DNA from: Ampelomyces quisqualis
Lineage: Eukaryota > Ascomycota > Dothideomycetes > Pleosporales > Phaeosphaeriaceae
DNA: 64,000 bases
Assembly (NCBI GenBank): GCA_018398575.1
Contig: JAGTXZ010000003.1
Location: 186,001-250,000, forward strand
Direction of reading: 5' to 3'
The notes under the pieces are model-generated. The model did no database searches. It was not told where the DNA came from and saw only the letters and a list, made by a program, of their open reading frames with translations. Positions 13,321 through 23,376 of the stretch are shown here, piece by piece. The position numbers and the translations under genes were made by a program. Positions within the stretch are counted from its first letter, which is position 1; each line of letters opens with the position of its first letter.

Positions 13321-14104
13321 TTTATATTTGTGCCTAGTTCTTATATAGTACTATAAGACAGCGTACTAATATTTTTTAAAGCGTTAATATTACTTAACCG
13401 ATTTAGAAAAGACTAATTACTTTAGCTAGGTATCTGTTTAATAGTATAGGTAAAGGTTATAGCTCTTTATATATTAGGTAAGATAAGTAGTATTAAGAAA
13501 TATAGCTTTTAAATAGTATAGAATAATAGCTTATACCTTTTGTATATAACATTATCTATATACTTTAATTAGAAATATATATTAGTCTATATATATAATA
13601 AAGGTTCTATATATTTATACTTAGCTTTATAGATACCAAAACTACTTTTAAAGTATAATACATTAACTCTAAAGCTAAATTTAATTAACTCTATAAAAGT
13701 TATTACCTCTATTATTAGTATAGTCTATAAAGGTATTCTTAGAAGTTATAGTTACTACTATAGAGGTAGTACTAGTATAGCTACCTTTAGTAGGTATACT
13801 ATATAGATAGTAATTCCTAAGGTTATAACTTTAGTAACTACCTCTCTTATACTTAAAATAGTATTAGAGGTAGTAGTAAAATTACTAAAATTTCTAATTA
13901 CTTTTTAAAGGTTATAGAAATATTTAGCACGCGTATATACTTTCTTACTACTCTAGAAGATATAGTAGTAGGTATTGCATTACTTTACTTATCTGTTAAT
14001 AGAAGTGTTAGTATGTATAGATAACAAAGCTATTGTTATTAGAGGTTTGTTTAAATAGCTAATTACGTAGAATTTTAAAATACTTAAATTTACGCGAATA
14101 TAAT

Positions 14105-14175
14105 ACTAAAACTTAGCTTAAACTTAGGTAAACCTTAGCTAAACCTTAGCTAAAATTAGTTAGAATTAGCTAAAT
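14105..14175. repeat. Degenerate short tandem repeat (ACCTTAGCTAA-like)
   Basis: Repeated units of about 10-12 bases resembling AACCTTAGCTAA occur five to six times with decay at the right edge of the TA-rich block. It marks the transition to gene-bearing sequence. Confidence 0.55.
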
Positions 14176-14625
14176 AATAACTAAATATATGCAAATATTT
14201 ACAAATACAACAATATTTTCTTTTTTTTTGTTTAGTAGAATAAGTAATCTATCTCTATTTCTTTACTCAATTATCAATTTCAGAAGCAAAAAATATTCAA
14301 CTTATATTTGTTTGTTACAGAGTCTAGTTACCAATCTTGTTATAAAGCCGCTACTTGGCTCTAAGCAGCTGAAGTCTGTCTTTGGGAACGTCATTCTCGA
14401 ATCAGGCTTTGCTATCGATGTTTGGTACGCCAAGGCTTTCTGGCCCGCTTTTTCCTGTACAAGAAGGTCAGCTCTCCGGCGTCCACCTCGGTCTACTGGA
14501 TGCTTACCCGATGAGAAATATTCATTCGCATGCTTGGCCTATTTAAATTTTCGTTTTGCCCCATCGATTCCACCCATTGTTGACCGTGCTGTACACACGG
14601 CTTGAAGGTTGGAGTTTCACACCTA

Positions 14626-15582
14626 ATGGAATCTGATCTTTATCCTCACAGGGGCTTCATGCTGGACACAGGCCGGAAGTTCTTCCCAGTTCACACCATC
14701 CTAGCCCTGTTGACCGTGCTTCAACAACACAACTTCAACGTCTTCCACTGGCACATATATGATGCAGAGAGCTTTCCGATACACTGGCCGACGCATATTG
14801 GTTTGACAGATGCAAGCATGTTGCACAGTCACACCTCCGAATGCTACACATTCGGTGACATCCAGACTGTGATTGCACACGCGCAGCGCCTAGAGATTCT
14901 TGTCTATCCAGAGACCGACATGCCTGGTCACTGCGATATATGGTAGGACTCAATTTTAGGCATTTGTTAAACGCAATGACAGCTCTGACGATTTCCATCT
15001 AGGGGATTGTGGAAAAAGGGGTTGGTAGTAGGCTCGCCGGACCTGAAGCAACCGCAAGCTCAACTGGACATTAGGCAGCGCCAGACATACGATCACATTT
15101 TTAGTTTGATCTCTACAATCAACCAATATTTTGGATCTCCAGTGCATCACTTCGGCAGTGATGAAGTGGCCTACATTTGGGAGACTAGAGATGATAACAA
15201 GTTGTTCGAGTCATTTCTGCACTGGCTCAGAAGCCTCCTTCCTAACAAATCGCTGATCCTATGGGACGATCCTCTCACCGATGCAGAAAAAAATATCAAC
15301 ATAAGCAAGGATTGGATCATACAAACCTGGCATAACGGGGTCACTCAGGATATAATTAACAGGGGCCACCGGGTCATTGTCACGGAATCCGACACATTTT
15401 ACATCGGCAATGCTGACTATGATAAAGTGTCGTCCTTTAAATTCCCGGATGATCCTAATGTGCTGGGATTCGAGCTTGCATGGTTCACTTCAGAGGGGGA
15501 CAATCCAAATGATTTCCATCAAAGCTGGGTTATGGACCCTATCAAAGCCGTGTCGCAAATTCGACGGCATCGGAAGCAGTAG
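14626..15582 (+). CDS. GH20 beta-N-acetylhexosaminidase, probably 5'-truncated (about 298 aa)
   Basis: Two exons, 14626-14942 and 15003-15582, join through a GTAGGA...CTAG intron to restore ...HCDIWGLW. The frame begins inside the GH20 core: DLYPHRGFMLDTGRKF at 4-19, NFNVFHWHIYDAESFP, YPETDMPGH at 94-102, and the catalytic Asp-Glu pair in FGSDEV at 159-160. Substrate-pocket tryptophans follow in LILWDD and IIQTWHNG. Family function is release of terminal GlcNAc/GalNAc from chitooligosaccharides or related polymers. Normal GH20 enzymes carry an N-terminal zincin-like domain and a signal peptide. Here the homology stops at the edge of the TA-rich block about 440 bases upstream, and the C-terminal end is short. 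It may therefore be a truncated gene or pseudogene, or a distant 5' exon may be missed. Upstream sequence in frame is blocked by a TGA at 14581. Confidence 0.75.
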
Positions 15583-15626
15583 CGTCTTTCATTTCATCGC
15601 AATTCTTAGCGTTAGGAAAGTAAAAG

Positions 15627-17099
15627 TCAAATGTATATGCTCGCAACATATTGCGCAAATATGAGAAGCAATATGCTGTATTGCAGTGTTGCACTGTGCT
15701 GCAATGTACTGCTTTTACTCTTGCGCAGCTGAGCAAGGTTAGCAGAATACCCCAAAACTGATCGCATGCATTGGAAACCCACCAAAAGGCTACGATTAGG
15801 GGCACCGCTGGCAAGACGGTACCAGTTCTCTGGTGGATCTCCTAGACACTCTCCAACAGTCACTGAGCGGCTGAAATTTTTGAGCTGGAAGTAGTCGAGC
15901 ATATAATTCGTCAGATTCCTTTGCAGTTCTTAGCGCATTATCGGAATATTCACAGCGTATACTTACCATACAGTCTGATAATGTGTATCATGCATGAGGA
16001 TGATGTGTTTCGATTCGCGAGGATTGACCTGCTGCATAGTTCGCACAAAATACTCCTTGGCATCTACTATCTTGTTGCCGTCGTCGCTCTTCCAGTCTAG
16101 CAATAGTGTCAGAATTACAGACACAAGATGTCACTAAGAGAAACAAACCGTTACTAACGAAGTTTTGATACGCTGAAATGGTTGCGTCAGCGACAGATCT
16201 TGGTAAGTAATAGATCCCATACTCACTGATATGGTACCCCATCTTCTTGAGCAAACTCTGGCATGCATCCGAACAGTCCGTGTATGGCGGACGAAAGTAC
16301 GTAGGAAAGAATCCCAAAATGTTTCGGAAGGCCATCTCGAGATATTGTACCTGGTCGACCATTGCTGTCTCGTTGAGCGAACTCATGTTTGCATGACCCC
16401 AGCTATGCCCGGCTATCTAGAGTGAGAGATTAGTGAGTAATTCAAGATGAGACTTCACAAGATGTACCTGATGTCCTTCCGCATGCATGCGCCGGATAAG
16501 ACTTGGCCATCCTGTCTCCTCAATGTCGATTTGACCTTTACCCAAGTTGTTTCCTGTTATGAAAAACGTGGCCTTGGCGCCATATGAAGCAAGCACGTCG
16601 AGAAGATGTGATGTATAGTTGAATGGGCCATCATCAAAGGTCAAGGCAATTGTGCCGGGATTCGTACAATTCTCAATTCCCGGGCCATCGTAGGTGACGT
16701 TGCCGAGCAGTTGCCGAGAGACGTTGAGCGTCGAATCACCTAAAGGCTTCTTTGATGCGTCACAGCCGTTTGAATAGTCCATTTGACAATTTGGACTCGC
16801 ACAATGTTGGTAACCTCGACCGCAAAATCCCACAGGCGAACAGCTGTCAGTGCAGTTAGCGTTCATTATCCAGTCAATCGACTTCCTGTATGAACAAACC
16901 AATCACCTGGGGCACAGAAACCAATTCCTGGACCACATTGTTTCTTTGTATCCACATCTGGTGTTCCCCAATCCCTTCTTTGTAGATGCGATGCAGTGAG
17001 CCCATGTACCTCTTCAATCATGTGTTGTGAGAGAAGTGCGGATATGACTGTGCTGAATTGAAGAACTGACACAGTGCCGAGGAGTGACGGGGGCTGCAT
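15627..17099 (-). CDS. Secreted chitin deacetylase with CBM18 (CE4, 421 aa)
   Basis: Five exons on the minus strand (16900-17099, 16468-16843, 16149-16416, 15967-16096, 15627-15918) join exactly in frame. Residues 1-30 are a hydrophobic, signal-like N-terminus. Residues 55-95 form a CBM18/hevein-type chitin-binding module (CGPGIGFCAPGDCC...CD), whose Cys pair is created across the first splice. The NodB/CE4 motifs follow: TFDDGP at 135-140 (catalytic base and metal Asp), HSWGH (metal His pair), RPPY, the DWKSDD segment restored across the third intron, and LMHDTH. Known family activity is N-deacetylation of chitin, giving chitosan in the wall or extracellular space. It converges tail to tail with the GH20 gene, with 44 bases between stop codons. 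The last 35-40 residues look less conserved, so the true stop could lie earlier through an unrecognised intron. Confidence 0.9.
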
Positions 17100-17496
17100 G
17101 CTGATAGGACTGCCTGGCTGTAGGATATGAATATTATATAAATGATCGCGCAGTATAACCGAATCTTTGGAACGATTTGGATGTACAAGGGACGCATATT
17201 AAGAGCAAAGCATACTCCAAGTTAATGTTGCGACTATGGCGAAGAGCACAGGCCGGCGTGCCACCCTTCATGTTGTTCAAAGCTTACTGGAAAATATTCA
17301 AGATTTGAATTCCAGATTGATACGTTGAACGCCACTCCCGATCTAAGCCCAGCTCATGCGGGACCTCGGCAAGCCTGCAGTGCATATTTCGGCAAAGCAA
17401 CAGCACGCATCAGTCGTAGATCGACTTTGCGATCTGCTACCCGCTCCACCGTGGGCCGGGTAATTACCGTATCGTCGAAGACTTTAGATCTCACAC

Positions 17497-17933
17497 CTAG
17501 ATGTTGATGTTATGGCCAATAGCAGGCTCTGAAACTTTGCTGTGGATGCCATCTCGCGCCGGGCAAATCTCCGAAAATAAGCTGCATAGCCCTGGGTACC
17601 CACCTTAAATGATTTAAAAACGCGTTGTAAGTTGTAACAGCTGAAAAAATTAACGTATCAAGATGCAGTTCTGTCTCTACTTATGCTAGCTAACAGAGAA
17701 AAGCGTCTCCGCGAGCGTCTTTTTGACTCATCTGCCTATCATCGCACCCAGGTGTGGTTTGGCTTCTTTGTGCATCGCGAGGCATGGCGAGGTGTGTTGT
17801 GGGTGCACCCCAAAATCAGTTTATTTTCGGAGATCAGCCCGGCGCGAGAACGCAAAGCTGTGGGTGGTTCGGTAAACGTTCGGTAACAGTAGCTCTAAAG
17901 TCCTGTACGGAGTACGTCAGTCAATAATAATAC
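17497..17933 (+). repeat. Right copy of the diverged direct repeat, split by a MITE
   Basis: The left part (17497-17551) matches 7023-7075 (CTAGAT-TT-AT, GCCAAT-A-AGGCTCTG, GATGCC). The right part (17850-17933) matches 7083-7150 (GCAAAG-TG, GGTTCGGTAAA, AGTAGCTC-AAAG). The intervening 298 bases are absent from the left copy, so the left copy serves as an empty-site reference for the insertion. A short internal duplication of GTTCGGTAA occurs near 17867-17886. Confidence 0.6.
17552..17849. mobile_element. MITE with terminal inverted repeats of about 48 bp
   Basis: The ends are inverted copies. The left TIR 17552-17600 starts TCTCGCGCCGGGC. The right TIR 17801-17849 reads as its reverse complement. 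The outer 29 bases differ at only two positions, and the similarity fades over the next 20. The element is 298 bp and has no coding capacity. It lies exactly where the paralogous repeat at 7.0-7.15 kb is uninterrupted. A target-site duplication is not obvious by eye. It is not visibly RIP-mutated, which suggests low copy number, short length or recent arrival. Confidence 0.8.
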
Positions 17934-18385
17934 GGTAGTTGTATGTAGATCTTGCCCAGACCTCACCAAGCTCCAGTCTACCACCCACGACCTAAAGATT
18001 TCCATGATCACGAAATCCCGTCAGATGCAACTGTAAGCGCCTAGATTTGGTCACCGTGCGGTGGTGATCCAGATACACGCGCAGAGGAACAGCAATTTCT
18101 CTCGCTCCGAGAATGTTGCGCCAACGCCTACAACTGTAAGCAGACTTAGCGTATGCGCCCCCATCGTTGGGTCAATTAGGCTTTAAGCCGCTTGGACGCA
18201 GGTGCGGCAAGTGTGGGTGGGGTTCCTCGTTGAAAGACCTTCCAGTCTCTCAAGTCATAGAAGCTCGCAGATGATTGATTCACGACGCAGAAGGCCAACA
18301 CTCAATTAACTGGCTTCTGTGCTCTGTGCTGAACAACAAAAGCTTCAAGACACTATATTGACTATTGCGGAAACTTGCCACAAAT

Positions 18386-18474
18386 GGCTGGGTGGTGTAG
18401 TTGGTTATCACGTTCGCCTCACAATCCATGTGCCTGTGCGCGAAAGGTCGAGAGTTCGAACCTCTCCCTAGTCA
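18386..18474 (+). tRNA. tRNA-Val (anticodon CAC) with a 15-nt intron
   Basis: The cloverleaf can be folded by hand. The acceptor GGCTGGG pairs with CCTAGTC with two G-U pairs, and the discriminator is A. The D arm is GGTGTAGTTGGTTATCAC. The anticodon stem is TTCGC/GCGAA and the T arm is GAGAG-TTCGAAC-CTCTC. The anticodon loop CTCACAC is interrupted one base after the CAC anticodon by about 15 bases, the canonical eukaryotic tRNA intron position. A T-run follows at about 18492-18498, consistent with Pol III termination. No CCA is encoded. Confidence 0.9.
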
Positions 18475-18578
18475 ACGGGCGGTATGCCTTCTTTTTTTCG
18501 CACAATATTCATTCATATGTTATCCACCCCTCTTCGCTGCTGTTGTGTTCCTCTTTTTCTTTTTACCCTTCGATTCAG

Positions 18579-19640
18579 ATGGACAAGACACAAACACCAT
18601 GGCTAAACAACATGAAGAAGTTGTTGGGAGGAGAAATGGTACTGGGGGGCAAGATAGACATCGTGAGGAATAGTGTAACCTACGCCAGAGGCCAGTGGGC
18701 AAGCATCCTTCCATCAGCGCCTGCAGACTACCTTTATCGGATATCTCTCGCATTTTCCGCACCTGAGGCCGCCGCGACAGACTTCACATTATCATCCTTC
18801 GAAAAAAACTGCTTGTTGGAGTCGGATTCCTGCCTTTCGTTGTGAAGCTTGGGGATACGCTGCTTATTGTGGAACAGTACAATCACGCCCTTGTTTCGCT
18901 ATTTGCTGCAAAGGAGTCGGATAAATACGACGCGTGGGCAACAGTTCTGCGCGAAGTGTCTCCGTCAAGCAAGATCTGGGTGCAGGTCGGCAGTGTTGCG
19001 GCTGCACTGCATGTCGTGAGAACAGCGGATATGCCTGCAAGGTGCGGATGCGGGTTCGAGAAAGGCGCCGGCATCGTGTCACTGGTCCCAGAAGTTTCGG
19101 ACATGCCTGTGCGTGTAGGACTCTCTCACATGTTCCTCGTGGAGTCGGACAGTATTGTCCATGGGCGAGGCGCCGCTGTCGTGCTTGCTCTTGTGCTTCA
19201 AGGCGTGGTGATGGGCACGCTTTCCCTCGCATCGACGGAAGTGGCCACATCCAGTGTACGGAGCCGAGCTGCCGTTCTGGAGGCGCGAAAAGGTGGTCAT
19301 GTGACGACTCCATCGAGACTGAACGACCAGCGGTGTGGACCAAACGTGTGGCCAGCGCTTTACTTTGGACGCAGCTTGACGATGCAAAGCCAAAGGGACT
19401 TCGTGAGCGGCGTGAGATGTGAAGACATTCAGAAGTCGCGTAATGTAGTGAACCGCGGTCGGTACAAAAGACAAGGGCTTTGGCACTGGTGTTCGCAGTA
19501 GAGCCGCAATCTGGGCAGGCACTGAGGTTGGCCTGGTGAATGAGCTGAAAGGCGCAGCCGAAATTGTAAAGACAGTGCGAGTAGAGACTACAGAGGTCCT
19601 ATCGAGGGTCGCAAATCTTTACCCACTCCCACCTTCACTT
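18579..19640 (+). pseudogene. Nitronate monooxygenase (2-nitropropane dioxygenase) pseudogene
   Basis: Fragments in different frames read as one FMN-dependent nitronate monooxygenase, an enzyme that oxidises alkyl nitronates. After an A7 run at 18802-18808 the frame must shift to read KLLVGVGFLPFVVKLGDTLL. It then continues KIWVQVGSVAAALHV, GIVSLVPEVSDM, HGRGAAVVLALVLQGVVMGT and ASTEV. The segment expected to carry the AGGHG flavin/substrate motif is collapsed by a deletion near 19036. Near 19500 a second shift is needed to read AAIWAGTEVGLVNEL and the C-terminal helix. Two frameshifts, a lost core motif and a weakly recognisable N-terminus indicate an inactive relic. It lies directly downstream of tRNA-Val. 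Confidence 0.8.
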
Positions 19641-20243
19641 GTAATACGAAATCAATTTATAGTTCGGGCATGGATGACCGCACCCAGTTGCAAAGAGCAC
19701 CCGGTCTAGGAGTCTATTATGATGGAAAGTCTGCGCGTGAATTCGTTGGCTGTCGACCTTGGTGAGGTGAAAATGACGTCTTCTGAAGTGAAATGGCCCT
19801 GCGCAGAGCAAACATTATCGGTTTGACATGATGGGTGGCTCCTCACTAGTTTTTGAATCACGCAAGACGTGAACTTGGCCGACCACGCATTAATGCTTGG
19901 TCTGGTGGCAGTAGAGGCAGCTTCATTTTCAGTCTTGATTTGCCTGACCCTCAAACCCCAACAAAGAACGCTCTAGAGTTTGCACGCTGTAGTGACCGCG
20001 CATTATTTCGTCAATGTGGGCAAAGAGATGCAATTCCCGGAAGCAAAGTTCCAACAGATCTCATTCTTCAAAGGAATTTTAATAGCATGATAGGTCGTCT
20101 CTCATAAAAAACATGTTACACGAAAAACAGATCCAGAGTGACACTCGTCATAGTACACATCCTTTCTAGGCCTTCAACCACCCAACCAGGGCACAACAGT
20201 CATACTCCTGACACAACGTCTCAGCAGCGTCGACAACAAAACC
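19641..20243. other. Intergenic, no supported gene
   Basis: Short overlapping frames on both strands (19706-19954 minus, 19853-20107 plus) show no recognisable motif. It lies downstream of both the pseudogene and the convergent transcription-factor gene. Confidence 0.4.
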
Positions 20244-22201
20244 TTATATGACGCAAGCATACGGTTTATCAAAGCATTCATCCCATCCCGGCTCTTGCTT
20301 CCGCCAATACCGCTTCAACACAGCAAAACACTTGAGCGGCCCACTCGTGCCCAGATGGCGACTGAGGTCCTCCATTTGCGTTCCGATCCAATACCTCGTT
20401 GCTCCATCGCGATACCCCGCCTCCACTCCTGCGACCTGGAGCGGCCACATCATAAAGTTCTTGAGACGGGAAGACTTAACTCCCTGTCTGAGGCCAGCGA
20501 GGAGACGGTTGCCGTGGATGCTACGCATTGAATTCATTTCAAGCGTGCCAGGAAACATGGTAAGGGATTGGAACGCCATGGTGCAGTAGATTGCGACGGC
20601 GGATTGGTAGATTGTACCGATGAGTAGCCAGTCGTCGTAGTATTCGTTGGGCTGAGCCCAGTCTTCGGGACTGAATGCTTCGATGTGGTTAAGAAGGTCG
20701 TGCGCTTCAAGAGCGTGAGATGAGTCCATATCGCCGGAGAACAGGACGATGGATGCTTTTTGCCGGAGCTGCGATATTCGCATGATGTCAAAGAATAGCG
20801 CGGGCGGGCAGAGCGTGTAAGGAAAAAGGAGGTTGTAGATTTCTTCAATATCTTTAAAGTTTTCCTCTGGGTCGCCGCAAAGATTTAATTGGTCCCATGC
20901 GGGGCTGCAGGTATTGGCCGTGGTGAGGATACTGTCATTGAGTCAGCTGCAATGTCGCGCCTTGTCACCCTAACCTGCTCACATAATGAAGACGGCGATC
21001 GTTGGAGCGAGGTAGGGTGCTTCCTTCCGCAGCTTCTTCGTGCCGCCGCGCAGTCCGATAAGCTGATTGAGCCCGCTAGCATGCGAACGCCAATCTGCCA
21101 TGGGTGGATTTTGAAGCTATGCACATTAGATTGATGCGATCGCAGAAGACGGACCAGGCACCTACTTCCATACTCATGAACATCAGGATACTTGAAATAG
21201 CCAAATCGCTACATCTTGTCTTGTCCTTGCCCACATAGGCGCTAAGCGCCCGTATGGCATTGCCGCGGTGACTGAAGATTTTAGACCTTTGTGCAGCAAC
21301 TGCCGTTCTGTTTGCGCCAATAGGAAGGCTGTGGATGAAATGGTTGAGTGATAAGCACACTAAGGTGTGATGCACCGCAGGTGGAAGTGCGTAAAGCACA
21401 TTGATCGGGAATTTGATAATGGCGGGATTGGGAGCCAGAGCCCCTGACAGTTGAATCATAGGTTGTATTCGGTCATTGTCTAACATCATCAGCCTCCGCT
21501 AGAATGTGTTTTGCCGATACAGCCGACTTACAATATCGGACTGCTTGGACTACATCGCTGGTTTCGTTGTTCAGGCTGAGGTAAGTGTAGTCTGGCACGT
21601 CGTACAAGTCCAATAGATGAAGTATTCGTTCCAACCGTTTCATCGCATGGCGTTCAAGCGGCAGCATCAAAGCAGCCTCATCATGTAGCCCGTTCGCGAC
21701 AATGTATGCGATTCTACTTCGTCCGCCCACATTGTAAACTTGGTCCAGAATGCCGCCCAATGAAGCCGCCTTGACAGCGATTTCCCGCGACACTTTCTCC
21801 TCGTAGTCTTCAGCAAGGTGGCCCCATTCATCTTCTTTTGAAGATTTCCACGCCGAGTAGAACAACTGGTCCTGGACGCGATCGAATATCGGATCACTCA
21901 ATGGCGGCGGAACCGTCGACAAGATCTCAGGCTGCTTGGACCCCTGTGTGTCGATTTCCGCGTGTTTCCTGATTGGCACCGTGTATACCTTCGGCGGATT
22001 GTCCATTTTCCTTCTTCTCGAGGTTACTTTGCCGGGCTGGATCCACTGCAGCGGTTTCTGCTCGGCGTAGCCCGGACATTCCTTCCCAGCCTTTTGGCAC
22101 TTCTTACACCCAGGCAATGTGTGGTCACATACTAATCTCCGTTTGAGGCACTCCCAGCACTGGCGGGATGCTTTTTGTTCTCCGCATTCAGAAGGCTTCA
22201 T
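20244..22201 (-). CDS. Zn(II)2Cys6 transcription factor (586 aa)
   Basis: Four exons on the minus strand (21532-22201, 21162-21479, 20983-21094, 20244-20904) join in frame. Donors are GTAAGT, GTGCCT and GTGAGC. The N-terminus has a fungal GAL4-type binuclear cluster with cysteines at 15, 18, 25, 32, 35 and 42 (C-x2-C-x6-C-x6-C-x2-C-x6-C), a basic linker (SRRRK), then a long helical region of the fungal-specific transcription factor type (Fungal_trans_2-like). Landmarks include DWRSHASGLNQLIGLRGG, created across the second splice, and AFQSLTMFPG. It is nuclear and DNA-binding; the target genes are unknown. Neighbours are a nitronate monooxygenase relic downstream and a secreted protein gene upstream, divergent across about 1.2 kb. 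It may be local to the membrane and secreted proteins at 23-28 kb, but nothing in the sequence proves that. Confidence 0.88.
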
Positions 22202-23376
22202 TATCTACTCGGCGGCATAGACAAGCTTCACTGCAGGGCGTAATGTGTCGAAATGGCGTGTGATCGTTCGCCTACCAGGTGGTATAGTGGCCATGAAGCG
22301 GACAGAGGGTTCCCGCGTCTTTATTACCATTGAAGGGTTCATGCGAGTGATTATGCGGTCTGGTCAACGGATGACCGACAGCGGGGCGGTGTCGCGGTGT
22401 TCAGCCCGTCGATGGTCTTGGCCACCCTTCTTTCTCAAAGCGGAAGAAATCGGCCACAGCGTAAGCGGGACACGACGGTGGCCAACTGCGCATGCCCAAA
22501 CTTGTTGGAAAAATGCGAGCAACCATTCTTGGAACTAAGGCTTAAGAATTGCAGTTCACAATTTGGTAGGTCTGGATGCCTTCAGCCAAGGCAAACGGGT
22601 AATTACTAATTACAACTTGGCATGCAATCCGGCTACGCTGGGCTAGCACGTGATATCAATAGTGATCTTGATGTGCATTATCAAATTGACGTCAAGGATT
22701 GTCATAGCAAATCATATACTACGCCTGTTAGCATGCGTGGTGACTCGACCAATACCTAGGTACCACCTAGCAGAACACAGCAGAAAAGAGAGACAGATGC
22801 ATTGGCGATCCGCAGCATGCTCTTGTTCCTATCATGTCGCTGCATTGCCTGCTTCCCCTGCCAGTCTGCACAAACAATATGTCGGGTGACAGTGTGTCAG
22901 GAAGCCTGATCGCTCAAATGATTATTCCCAACGTGAATGCACTTGTCAAGATCCTCGCAAGGCTCACCAACTTGACAATTTGCAAGCTAACGAGGGGCAT
23001 TACTAGGTAAACTGTCTTGAGATAAATGAATTAGGGCTCTTAGACTGTTGTGCCTAGTCAGAATGCGATAGCAACTTTGCTTTTGACTCCCTAACATTTA
23101 TCCCACGTCAAAATGTATCGCACCACAGAAGCTTAGCGTGCAACATATGAAACAAAGAAAATGTAGCACCCTCTCTACCAAATCCAGACAGTCCTAGTGT
23201 GTTTCACAATAGTAAAACAAGTCTGAGACCATCGTACCTTCACGGTAGCTTTCTCAAAGTGCAAGGTGCATGTTATTATTGAGGGAATTTGGAGTAGAAT
23301 GACAGGCCTGGAAAATCAAGAAGGTTTATAAGGCTGAAGTCTGCTATCTTTTTGAATAAACATAGCTTTCAACAGC
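22202..23376. other. Divergent intergenic region between transcription factor and secreted protein
   Basis: About 1.2 kb without a supported gene; short frames only (22245-22538). It presumably holds the promoters of both flanking divergent genes. No strong operator-like repeat was noticed. Confidence 0.4.

Larger units (their letters stand above)
10831..14180. repeat. TA-rich RIP-like block separating the synthase from the GH20 gene
   Basis: About 3.3 kb with the same TA-dominated, stop-filled texture as the first block and no open frame. Near its left edge (about 10866-10882) is a perfect short palindrome, AGGTTAGCACCTAACCT. It contains a long imperfect inverted repeat (13191-13320) and ends in a short degenerate tandem array (about 14105-14175). 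It is presumably a RIP-degraded transposable element. The class could not be read. Confidence 0.75.
17100..18385. other. Intergenic region with repeat copy and MITE, no supported gene
   Basis: Between the divergent deacetylase start and the tRNA-Val. It holds the right copy of the dispersed repeat and the MITE described separately. Other short frames (17325-17507, 17683-17886) look fortuitous. The 50-100 bases upstream of 17099 include TATATAAA-like sequence at about 17130-17142 and probably act as the deacetylase promoter. Confidence 0.5.

Noticed and set aside
14189..14605. 138-codon frame upstream of the GH20 homology
   Set aside because: It begins inside the TA-rich block, and its translation does not resemble a GH20 N-terminal domain. 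No splice joins it convincingly to the GH20 exon.
18375..18845. 156-codon + frame covering the tRNA
   Set aside because: Its first third is the tRNA-Val itself. The remainder is the degraded start of the nitronate monooxygenase relic.
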